From Methanoregulaceae archaeon UBA288 (lineage in GTDB: Archaea > Halobacteriota > Methanomicrobia > Methanomicrobiales > Methanospirillaceae), in the NCBI GenBank assembly GCA_002495225.1, contig DAEF01000130.1, forward strand, positions 1,891-10,501: a DNA stretch of 8,611 bases, given 5' to 3'. Of this stretch, positions 1-4,932 are shown piece by piece. The notes beneath the pieces are model-generated. The model worked only from the letters and a program-made list of their open reading frames with translations. It did not search any database and was not told where the DNA came from. Within the stretch, counting starts at the first letter, position 1, and every line of letters starts with the position of its first letter. The position numbers and the translations under genes were made by a program.

Positions 1-399
1 CTGGCCGGGCTCCAGTCCGTGTACCGGTTCGTGGTGGTCGACGCCGAGGCCGGGATGGAGCACATCTCCCGCGGCACGATCGGGGCGCCCGACCTGCTGC
101 TGATCGTCTCGGACCCAGGCGCCCGCGGCATGCGGACCGCGACCCGGATTAGGGACATCGCGCTCTCGCTCGGCCTGCCGAGGGAGCGGATGTTCCTTGT
201 CGTGAACCGCGTCAGGGCCGGCGCGGCCGATGTCGGGGGCGAGCCCGTGCCCCTGATGGCCGAGATCCCGGCCGACCCGGCGGTCGAGGAGGCCGATCTC
301 GAGGGCAGGCCGATCGTGACCATCCCCGACGACAGCCCGGCGAGGCTCGCGATCGAGGCGCTCGCGGCCCGGATCCTCGGGGTGGCCAGGGCCCGGTGA
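1..399 (+). CDS. CooC/MinD-like nucleotide-binding ATPase, 3' part only
   Basis: The reading frame is open from base 1 to the TGA at 397-399, so the gene begins left of the window; 132 codons are visible. The motif VVVDAEAGMEHISRG followed by PDLLLIVSDPGARGMRTA matches the Walker-B region and following strand of CooC-type ATPases, the MinD/ParA-superfamily proteins that help load nickel into carbon monoxide dehydrogenase in the cytoplasm. The deviant Walker A loop expected at the N-terminus lies outside the window. A GTG at 19 is internal to the domain and is not a credible start. GC-rich third positions agree with the other genes here. The gene lies upstream of the tRNA and outside the putative island. 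A different MinD/ParA-like ATPase is possible, but the AEAG(M/V)EH signature favours CooC. Confidence 0.75.
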   Translation: MAGLQSVYRFVVVDAEAGMEHISRGTIGAPDLLLIVSDPGARGMRTATRIRDIALSLGLPRERMFLVVNRVRAGAADVGGEPVPLMAEIPADPAVEEADLEGRPIVTIPDDSPARLAIEALAARILGVARAR

Positions 400-411
400 G
401 GAGTCCGGGTC

Positions 412-425
412 ATTACTTTTATGTG
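412..425 (+). promoter_or_regulatory. Possible box A for tRNA-Thr
   Basis: The A/T-rich stretch TTACTTTTATGTG lies about 35-45 bases before the mature tRNA 5' end in otherwise GC-rich DNA. An archaeal TATA box sits about 26 bases before the transcription start, so this fits a start a few bases upstream of the tRNA. Assignment is by position and composition only. Confidence 0.4.
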
Positions 426-456
426 CCTCCGGGGCAGATGTATTGAGGTCGCACGC

Positions 457-528
457 GCCGTTGTGGCTTAGCGGTATAGCGGTTGATTCGTAATCAACAG
501 GCCGGGGGTTCGATTCCCTCCAACGGCT
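457..528 (+). tRNA. tRNA-Thr (anticodon CGT)
   Basis: The sequence folds as a complete cloverleaf. The acceptor stem is GCCGTTG (457-463) with CAACGGC (521-527). The D-arm stem GCT/AGC encloses TAGCGGTAT. The anticodon stem GTTGA (482-486) and TCAAC (494-498) encloses TTCGTAA, giving anticodon CGT at 489-491, which reads ACG threonine codons. The T arm is GGGGG-TTCGATT-CCCTC (504-520), with one G-T pair. The discriminator base is T528, as expected for archaeal tRNA-Thr, and CCA is not encoded. No intron is visible. The 3' end, 513-528, is duplicated exactly at 7278-7293, so this gene appears to be the insertion target of the island that follows. The gene itself is intact. Confidence 0.97.
513..528 (+). 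repeat. att-like direct repeat, left copy (inside tRNA-Thr)
   Basis: This is the 3' T-arm and acceptor end of the tRNA gene, identical over 16 bases to 7278-7293. Just upstream the match weakens (TTCG against TCCT), so the identity block ends near 513. The position, the 3' half of a tRNA ending at the discriminator base, is the classical attachment core. Confidence 0.8.
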
Positions 529-566
529 CTCGGATAAAATGTTTAACTATTTTCAGTTATCAAGAA

Positions 567-579
567 TTTTTATTTAATC
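567..579 (+). promoter_or_regulatory. Box-A-like A/T-rich element after the tRNA
   Basis: TTTTTATTTAATC stands out in GC-rich DNA. It could serve as a U-rich terminator for the tRNA transcript, a TATA box for the small ORF starting at 613, or both. A similar element, TACTTTTTATCGG, lies at a comparable distance before the related ORF near 7435, which favours a promoter role. Confidence 0.4.
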
Positions 580-612
580 GGTCGGTCGCCGTATCTGCTA
601 CCGCCCGCAGAG

Positions 613-879
613 GTGTGGGCCGGCATTAAGCAGATATTATCACCAAGACCTCAGCCCGGATTTGCCATCATTCCGGTTCAATTCCTTGCATCCAGACTGA
701 GGACAACATCGACCCGGATCATACCGCGCGCCCATGGCTCCCGGATGAGCGGCAACCGCATCCGGCACGTCACGGGCCGGCCGATGGAGGCCGTCGAAGT
801 GCATCCGCCGTCGGCGAACAGCGTTACCATGGCCGGCGTGACGGTCGAGTACTATCCGCCGGCCCTGGCGATGGAATGA
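613..879 (+). CDS. Hypothetical 88-residue protein at the island's left end
   Basis: I do not recognise a family. The frame starts with GTG at 613, about 40 bases after an A/T-rich box-A-like element. Two parts of it recur elsewhere in the window. Residues 14-38, starting QPGFAIIPVQF, align without gaps to the ORF at 7435-7602 (QPGFFIIQVQF), including several synonymous substitutions. The C-terminal part, VEVHPPSANSVTMAG, aligns without gaps to 3636-3723 (VEVHTPSANNDTMAG), where most early substitutions again fall on third codon positions. That pattern suggests the DNA was once, or still is, coding, although the opposite strand shares the same wobble positions over the second block. There is no good Shine-Dalgarno sequence, no signal peptide and no membrane segment. 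It may be a real small protein or a relic. Confidence 0.35.
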   Translation: MWAGIKQILSPRPQPGFAIIPVQFLASRLRTTSTRIIPRAHGSRMSGNRIRHVTGRPMEAVEVHPPSANSVTMAGVTVEYYPPALAME

Positions 880-1266
880 TGAGAAACGCAAACGGGACGG
901 CAGTCTTCAAGAGGCCAATCCGCGAGTACTGCCGTCTCGCGCCCCGAAGAGCATTCGGCGTTGGTGCTGCGTACTGGTCTCTCCGGGGGCACAGCACCGT
1001 CGTACACAGCGATAGTTGAAGGACGGCCGTGCCTCCCCCGGTATCGGTACTCGTTTACGCATGGACGGGCTTGGAGGGGTGCAGGATGCCCTCGCTCTCC
1101 AGCCTCTCTGCAATCGCCCGGGAAAAGGGCCCGACTCACGGAGCCGGCTTCTCAAATCAGATATGAATAAATATCCTGTTTCGCCAAAACAAGAATCGCG
1201 GTTGTCTCTCCTCTTCTACGAGGAGGCGCCCAAGGGCATCGCCAGGCCGTCCGCAGGTCGACCAGT
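880..1266. other. Gene-poor stretch with no supported gene
   Basis: I see no convincing gene here. Open frames on both strands have weak third-position GC bias and no ribosome-binding sites. One short frame (ATG at 1163) runs to 1339 and overlaps the first TBP start by GTGA, but has no Shine-Dalgarno site. An A/T-rich patch at 1162-1173 (TATGAATAAATA) could be a box A. A perfect 6-bp inverted repeat, CTCCTC (1208-1213) and GAGGAG (1220-1225) with a 6-base loop, could form a hairpin in a leader. Confidence 0.4.
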
Positions 1267-1335
1267 ATCGACGAATTCGCCCAAAATGATACGTATGATG
1301 CAACGTAATGGACCTATTTCCGACGGTGAGCGTGC
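1257..1335 (+). promoter_or_regulatory. Upstream region of TBP gene 1, shared with TBP gene 3
   Basis: This region is clearly related to the region before the third TBP gene. The 12-mer ATCGACGAATTC (1267-1278) recurs at 2810-2821. ATGCAACG (1298-1305) recurs at 2842-2849, in both cases exactly 38 bases before the GTG start. A small inverted repeat, GTCGA-CCAGTA-TCGAC (1257-1272), overlaps the 12-mer and has a counterpart before gene 3. An 8-base palindrome, ATACGTAT, lies at 1290-1297. No classical TTTATATA-type box is evident. GGTGA at 1325-1329 lies six bases before the GTG start and is a good ribosome-binding site. Confidence 0.5.
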
Positions 1336-1932
1336 GTGAGCGCCCTTACCGCACCCATCAGACTGGCCGACCACACGCCGCACGTGCCCCTGACCATTAC
1401 AAACATCGTGGTCTCCGTCAAAGTTGCTGACGCCCTCGACCTCGACGACCTCGCCCGCACGATCCCGGGCGCCGATTACGATAAGCGGCGGTTTCCCGGG
1501 CTCGTCTATCGCAGGACGTCGCCGAAGTTTTCGGCCATCGTCTTCACCTCGGGAAAGGCGAATCTGACCGGGCTGCCGAACCCCGACTCGATCGCGCCCG
1601 CGCTCGCGGCCCTCCTCGCGGCCCTCCGAACGGCCGGTGTCACCCTCGACACCGACCCCCAGCCCCGGATCGTCAACCTCGTGACGACCGGGAACCTCGG
1701 CACCGGCGTCTCCCTCGTCAGGCTCACCTCCGCCCTGGACCTCGCGAAGATCGAGTACGAGCCCGAGACGTTCCCGGGACTCGTCTACCGGTCTGCGGCC
1801 GGAGGCACGGCGCTCGTCTTCGGCTCGGGGGCCGTGGTTGTCACCGGGACACGATCGCTCGATGCGGCGAAGGCGGCCGCGGACGAGCTCCGGATCCTCG
1901 TCGACACGGCCGGCGGATGGGTACGGACGTGA
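1336..1932 (+). CDS. Divergent TATA-binding protein paralog 1
   Basis: The 198 residues form a complete TBP: a 19-residue N-terminal tail, then two imperfect repeats of the saddle fold (about 20-100 and 110-190). TBP recognises the archaeal TATA box by bending DNA and recruits TFB and RNA polymerase. Repeat 1 reads TNIVVSV, FPGLVYR, IVFTSGK and LTG; repeat 2 reads VNLV, YEPETFPGLVYR, LVFGSGA and VTG. The four DNA-kinking phenylalanines are present (F53, F70, F146, F162), as are the minor-groove Asn/Thr residues (N23, T78, N114, T170) and the EPE motif (142-144) that contacts TFB in known complexes. The usual Lys after SG in repeat 2 is Ala166, and the usual Pro-Lys turn is replaced by GG. The C-terminus ends GGWVRT. 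The GTG start is supported by GGTGA six bases upstream and by matching paralog 3, to which it is about 65% identical without gaps. Confidence 0.93.
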   Translation: MSALTAPIRLADHTPHVPLTITNIVVSVKVADALDLDDLARTIPGADYDKRRFPGLVYRRTSPKFSAIVFTSGKANLTGLPNPDSIAPALAALLAALRTAGVTLDTDPQPRIVNLVTTGNLGTGVSLVRLTSALDLAKIEYEPETFPGLVYRSAAGGTALVFGSGAVVVTGTRSLDAAKAAADELRILVDTAGGWVRT

Positions 1933-2185
1933 GCCACGGTTACAATCCGCGGCCCCGTCCGCGCCGTTACGGCGTCCCGACGCCTGCAACCCATCAGGCA
2001 ACCACGCGAGACCTGCCGAATGGGCCGCCGCAGTCCGTACTTCCGGCATGGTCCCGGTGCGGCACCCGGGTATGCCTGGAATGGAAAAACCATCCACGAA
2101 AGCGACGCGATCGCTGTCCCAGCCCGGGACAGGAACCACCGCAAGTTGCATGGATCAGATCCGAGCAATGTATACTAGTGAATCC
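1933..2185. other. Spacer between TBP genes 1 and 2
   Basis: The 253 bases hold no convincing separate gene. The TBP 2 frame happens to stay open through all of it and into gene 1, which I attribute to high GC. It contains AGCGA-CGCGA-TCGCT (2101-2115) and, overlapping its end, the stronger hairpin at 2114-2132. Confidence 0.4.
2114..2132 (+). promoter_or_regulatory. Hairpin in front of TBP gene 2
   Basis: CTGTCCC (2114-2120) and GGGACAG (2126-2132) form a perfect 7-bp stem with a 5-base loop, 54 bases before the TBP 2 ATG. There is no following U tract, so it is a weak candidate for a terminator of gene 1. An operator or leader structure for gene 2 is equally possible. Confidence 0.4.
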
Positions 2186-2755
2186 ATGATCGACGCGACC
2201 GTCCCGGCCCTGAGGATTCAGAACGTGGTTGCGACCGTGAGGGTTGCGACCGTCCTCAACCTCGATGAGCTCGCCGAGCGGATACCCGGCGCCGAATATG
2301 ATAAAACGAAGTTCCCGGGGCTCGTCCTCCGCCTCTCCTCGCCGAAAGTGGCCGCCCTGGTCTTTACCCCTGGGAAGATCGTGCTCACCGGCATGTCGCA
2401 CCCGGACGTGCTCCCTGCCGCCTTCTCGAGCGTGCTCGAAGCCCTCCGGGCCGCCGGCGCCGAGCTCGAGCCGTTCGACCCTCCCCGAGTCGTCAATATC
2501 GTCTCGAGCGGCAACTTCGGCGATGGAGTCGCTCTTCAGCGGTTCGCCATCGCCATGAACCTTGAGCACATCGAGTACGAGCCCGAGCAGTTTCCCGGGC
2601 TCGTCTACCGGGTTGCCGACCCCAAAGGCGTGGCGTTAGTGTTCGGGAGCGGTGCGTTCGTGATCACGGGAGCGCGGACTGAAGACCAGGCCGCCCGACT
2701 CACGGCGGTGATCAAGGACGCCATCGATCAGGCCGGCGCATGGATTCCGGCCTGA
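2186..2755 (+). CDS. Divergent TATA-binding protein paralog 2
   Basis: This 189-residue protein is the closest of the three to ordinary archaeal TBP. Repeat 1 has IQNVVATV, AEYDKTKFPGLVLR, LVFTPGK and VLTG; repeat 2 has VNIVSSGNFG, IEYEPEQFPGLVYR, LVFGSGA and VITGA. The intercalating phenylalanines are F43, F60, F136 and F153; minor-groove residues N13, T68, N104 and T161 and the TFB-facing EPE (132-134) are intact. As in its neighbours, the second-repeat SGK is SGA (Ala157), and the protein ends with a conserved-Trp tail, GAWIPA. I chose the ATG at 2186 because it gives a standard short N-terminus and has AGTGA four bases upstream. ATGs at 2168 and 2150 are in frame and would add 6 or 12 residues. 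Its upstream DNA does not resemble that of genes 1 and 3, so it may be regulated separately. It is still likely an accessory TBP, not the housekeeping one. Confidence 0.93.
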   Translation: MIDATVPALRIQNVVATVRVATVLNLDELAERIPGAEYDKTKFPGLVLRLSSPKVAALVFTPGKIVLTGMSHPDVLPAAFSSVLEALRAAGAELEPFDPPRVVNIVSSGNFGDGVALQRFAIAMNLEHIEYEPEQFPGLVYRVADPKGVALVFGSGAFVITGARTEDQAARLTAVIKDAIDQAGAWIPA

Positions 2756-2772
2756 CGCGATCCGCCCCGTCG

Positions 2773-2800
2773 TGCGCCGGCCCCATCGCCGGTCTGCGCA
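2773..2800 (+). terminator. Hairpin between TBP genes 2 and 3
   Basis: CCGGC (2777-2781) and GCCGG (2788-2792) pair around a 6-base loop. An outer TGCG (2773-2776) can pair with CGCA (2797-2800) across a 4-base bulge. It starts 18 bases after the TBP 2 stop and precedes the gene 3 promoter block. No U-rich tract follows, so a terminator role is uncertain. Confidence 0.3.
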
Positions 2801-2879
2801 TCGATTCTGATCGACGAATTCATACAGAAATGGTAGATGTCATGCAACGAACCGGACATACTTCAGGCGGGGGGAGCCG
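2801..2879 (+). promoter_or_regulatory. Upstream region of TBP gene 3, shared with TBP gene 1
   Basis: This is the counterpart of 1257-1335: the exact 12-mer ATCGACGAATTC at 2810-2821, ATGCAACG at 2842-2849, and the GGAC.TA.TTC pattern after it. An inverted repeat, TCGAT-TCTG-ATCGA (2801-2814), matches the position of the one before gene 1. A purine run GGGGGGAG (2869-2876) directly precedes the GTG start and can act as the ribosome-binding site. Genes 1 and 3 therefore seem to have been duplicated together with their control region. Confidence 0.5.
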
Positions 2880-3476
2880 GTGAACTCCCTGACCGCACCC
2901 ATCGGGCATGCCGACCCTGCACCGCACCCGTCCCTGACCGTTAGAAACATCGTTGCCTCCGTCAGGGTTGCCGACGTGCTGGACCTCGACCACCTCGCCC
3001 GCGTGATCCCGGGCGCCGATTACAATATGCAGCGGTTTCCCGGGCTCGTCTACCGCAGGACATCGCCGAAGTTCGCGGGCCTTGTCTTCGCCTCGGGAAA
3101 AGTCGTCCTGATCGGCGTGCGGCACCCCGACGCGATCCCGCCCGCGCTCGCAGCTCTCCTGGAGGCTCTTCAGACGGCGGGTGTCGACCTCGCCCCCGAC
3201 CCCCGGCTCCGGATCGTCAACCTCGTGGCGTCTGGCAGCCTCGGCGCCGAGGTATCTCTTCTCAAGCTCGCCGTTGCCCTCGACCTCGAGAATGTCGAGT
3301 ACGAGCCCGAGGTCTTCCCCGGGCTCGTCTTCCGATCCGAGGGCGGGGGCGTGGCGCTCGTCTTCAGGTCGGGGGCGGTGATCGTCGCCGGCACCCTGTC
3401 GATACACCAAGCGCAGGCGGTCTCGGACGAGGTCTGGCATCTCGTCGACAGGGCCGGAGCATGGATGCGGACGTGA
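2880..3476 (+). CDS. Divergent TATA-binding protein paralog 3, lacking both minor-groove threonines
   Basis: The protein has 198 residues, equal in length to paralog 1 and about 65% identical to it without gaps by my count. Repeat 1 reads VRNIVASV, FPGLVYR, LVFASGK and VLIG; repeat 2 reads VNLVASG, VEYEPEVFPGLVFR, LVFRSGA and IVAG. F53, F70, F146 and F162, the four DNA-kinking phenylalanines, are present, as are N23, N114 and the TFB-facing EPE (142-144). The two threonines that in TBP-TATA structures contact the central bases (yeast T124 and T215) are replaced by Ile78 and Ala170. Lys after SG in repeat 2 is Ala166. So the protein should still bend DNA and meet TFB but read a different or looser sequence; that is inference. 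The GTG start is fixed by alignment with paralog 1 and by the upstream purine run. The C-terminus ends GAWMRT. Confidence 0.93.
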   Translation: MNSLTAPIGHADPAPHPSLTVRNIVASVRVADVLDLDHLARVIPGADYNMQRFPGLVYRRTSPKFAGLVFASGKVVLIGVRHPDAIPPALAALLEALQTAGVDLAPDPRLRIVNLVASGSLGAEVSLLKLAVALDLENVEYEPEVFPGLVFRSEGGGVALVFRSGAVIVAGTLSIHQAQAVSDEVWHLVDRAGAWMRT

Positions 3477-3868
3477 GCGGGAGGCGTGCGGACTGGCCCC
3501 CGTGCTAGCCGGGGTCATCGAGCGGCTTGAGTTCGTCGACGCGCCGGGGCACGCCACTGATCCCGACCGGCACCGATCCCGTGGCTACGCGAGGGAGGGT
3601 GACCGGATAGCAATCGTCACTGATCGGCCGCAGCGACCGTCGAGGTCCACACGCCATCTGCTAACAATGATACCATGGCCGGCGCCGCGGCCGAGTACGG
3701 CCGGCCTCGGTCGGCGATGGAATACCAAAAAAGAACAAGGGCGTTGTACTTTTAAGGACCGACCCGGGAACTCCTGCCCTGTGCCCACCCGGGGCGTTTG
3801 GCGTCTGCGCCGGCTGCCGGAAAACCTCCGGGGCTTCAAGATGCCGGACGGGGTGCCGTGATCTTGGC
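3477..3868. other. Gene-poor stretch after the TBP cluster
   Basis: Apart from the repeat copy at 3578-3723, I find no gene I can support. A box-A-like GTACTTTTAAGG lies at about 3745-3756 and could drive a plus-strand transcript or be a chance A/T patch. Downstream of it one plus frame is Cys-rich (CPPGAFGVCAGCRK) but has no start codon and runs antisense to the small gene at 3869-4027. Confidence 0.35.
3578..3723 (+). repeat. Right copy of the repeat flanking the TBP cluster
   Basis: Bases 3636-3723 align without a gap to 790-877, at roughly 70% identity, including an exact 13-base run around TACCATGGCCGGC and the end GGCGATGGAAT. Weaker similarity (CCCRTGGCT, GTCACNGNNCGGCCG) extends to about 3578, opposite 731, with one single-base length difference. 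In the plus frame it reads VEVHTPSANNDTMAG, close to VEVHPPSANSVTMAG in the left copy, but a stop lies just upstream. It is thus a 5'-truncated or frameshifted relic of the 613-879 ORF, or a non-coding repeat. Together the copies bracket the three TBP genes. Confidence 0.6.
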
Positions 3869-4027
3869 TCACCCTCTCTGGCCTTGCCGTCCCACACCCG
3901 GCAACTCGTCCACGATTGGACGCAGGGCCGAGGCGAGGGGCCGGTATTCGATGCTCCCGTCTTCCAAGGCCTTCACAAAATCCGCCCATGTGGCGATCCG
4001 CTGATCGAGGGCTGTCGGGGCGTTCAT
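3869..4027 (-). CDS. Small hypothetical protein, 52 residues (second of an overlapping pair)
   Basis: The ATG at 4027 overlaps the stop of the preceding small gene by the four bases ATGA, the usual sign of translational coupling. The protein starts MNAPTALDQRIATWADFVKA and ends VGRQGQRG. It looks soluble and largely helical, with no cysteines, signal peptide or membrane segment. About three quarters of its codons end in G or C, while the long plus-strand frame covering the same DNA does not show that bias. I do not recognise a family. Tiny coupled genes of this sort are common in archaeal viruses and plasmids, which fits the island setting, but that is inference. Confidence 0.55.
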   Translation of the reverse strand: MNAPTALDQRIATWADFVKALEDGSIEYRPLASALRPIVDELPGVGRQGQRG

Positions 4028-4158
4028 ACAGACCCCCTCATCGCCTCAATGACCTTCAACCTCTCATTCATCTCATTAATCTCCGTGTCCTTCAGGATTG
4101 CCGTCCGGAGTTCCGGCAGGTGCCGCTCCTCTCTCGCGAGGGCATCGGCGCGGGACAT
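4024..4158 (-). CDS. Small hypothetical helical protein, 44 residues (first of an overlapping pair)
   Basis: The ATG at 4158 has a textbook archaeal ribosome-binding site, GGAGGATC, ending a few bases upstream (complement of 4162-4169). The protein, starting MSRADALAREERHLPEL, is highly charged and almost entirely predicted helix, with a pattern that could form a short coiled coil. About 77% of codons end in G or C. It overlaps the next gene by ATGA, so the two are probably cotranslated. No family is recognised. Two shorter minus-strand frames lie upstream toward 4346, but neither has comparable support. An A/T-rich patch, TTTACATTA, near 4355-4364 could be the promoter. Confidence 0.6.
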   Translation of the reverse strand: MSRADALAREERHLPELRTAILKDTEINEMNERLKVIEAMRGSV

Positions 4159-4532
4159 CTCGATCCTCCATCGGATCGCATTATCCCTATCGTCGCATCA
4201 CGGTTGGCATCCCCGAAGCCGTTACCGCTCATCCAGGATCGTCGCCCGTCCCCGGTACATCTTCGCAGAGTGCGTCAGACAATCACCGTGCCCTCTGCCG
4301 GGGTGCCGGTGGCGGCCGTTGCGGAGGCGACGATCAGGTGTGGTATCATGCGTAATGTAAAGAGTGAAGGGGGCAAGATGAAGCCGGCCCTACCCCCTCA
4401 CCGACTGTATGGTGAGTAAAATCACCTTACATGAATAATCGCTCATACCTATTAATTTGTAACGGATGGCGCAGAATGGCTCCGAAGCTGATCGACGCCG
4501 TTCCTGTTCCGGCAGCTCTATCGGTGGATTAC
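4159..4532. other. Gene-poor stretch between the small gene pair and the MFS region
   Basis: I see no gene I can support. Very short minus-strand frames (24 codons from about 4346, 12 codons from about 4260) precede the small gene pair and might be leader peptides or nothing. The stretch also contains the overlapping inverted repeats at 4397-4426 and an A/T-rich patch, CTATTAATTTG, at about 4447-4457. Confidence 0.4.
4397..4426. promoter_or_regulatory. Overlapping, mutually exclusive inverted repeats
   Basis: CTCACC (4397-4402) can pair with GGTGAG (4411-4416); GGTGA (4411-4415) can instead pair with TCACC (4422-4426). The central arm cannot do both, giving the geometry of an attenuator switch or a cluster of operator half-sites. 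On the minus strand it lies about 240 bases upstream of the small gene pair; on the plus strand no confident gene follows. Confidence 0.35.
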
Positions 4533-4895
4533 TCAGTGACAATTGACCCGGTACATTCGTGAATGGTGAAAGATCGTGAGCCGCACACTCCTCGCCGGCG
4601 TCGGTCGGCCGACCCTGTTCTGCGCCCGGACGGCGTCTCCCTCGGTAACCGTGGACGGATCCGTTTCTGCACACGTTCCCGAACCCCTCGGGCCCCCCGG
4701 GATCACCGGGTCCTCCTGCGGCATCGCGTTCGGCCCGTCGGAGACCTTGTCTGTCTGCACCACCCGCAGACAACATGGCGGCGCCCATACGCCCGGCGAC
4801 GGATGGTCTCGTGGGCGGCCGGCCGTCCGGGAGCCAAAGCCCGCGATCCTGCCGCCCGCCGTCCGATCCACGGGGATCTCCGTGCGGTGCGGCAT
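4533..4895 (-). CDS. Doubtful hypothetical protein downstream of the MFS gene
   Basis: The 120-codon frame begins 37 bases after the transporter stop, on the same strand, so it could be its operon partner. I do not recognise it; the product is rich in Gly, Pro, Arg and Asp, with motifs such as DGPNAMPQEDP. Support is statistical. In a 54-codon sample the third positions are about 83% GC, and the two other positions are about 70% and 57% GC when read as positions 1 and 2 on the minus strand, the order expected of coding DNA. No clear ribosome-binding site precedes the ATG. The opposite strand shares the same wobble positions and has an open frame from a GTG at 4576, preceded by GGTGA, running to 5007 into the transporter's 3' end. 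That frame is the main rival. It may also be a relic. Confidence 0.35.
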   Translation of the reverse strand: MPHRTEIPVDRTAGGRIAGFGSRTAGRPRDHPSPGVWAPPCCLRVVQTDKVSDGPNAMPQEDPVIPGGPRGSGTCAETDPSTVTEGDAVRAQNRVGRPTPARSVRLTIFHHSRMYRVNCH

Positions 4896-4932
4896 GGACC
4901 GACAGGCTGCGCTTCACGCCGATCAGGAGGAT

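Noticed and set aside
1163..1339. 58-codon frame ending in a GTGA overlap with TBP gene 1
   Set aside because: It has no Shine-Dalgarno site. The region before TBP gene 3 is homologous DNA but needs a one-base shift to keep the frame, so the overlap is probably incidental to the GTGA start.
1838..2185. Long in-frame N-terminal extension of TBP 2 (116 extra codons)
   Set aside because: It overlaps TBP gene 1 in another frame, has no family resemblance, and the ATG at 2186 gives a normal TBP length.
3502..3861. 119-codon plus frame after TBP gene 3
   Set aside because: It crosses the repeat copy in a frame different from the one conserved between copies, and its codon use is not coding-like.
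3746..3900. Cys-rich plus frame with CPPGAFGVCAGCRK, resembling a zinc ribbon
   Set aside because: It has no start codon in frame, its Cys spacing does not match a known ribbon, and it runs antisense into the small gene at 3869-4027.
3916..4419. 167-codon plus-strand frame
   Set aside because: Its third positions are not GC-rich, unlike the minus-strand small genes it covers, which also have a ribosome-binding site and an ATGA overlap.
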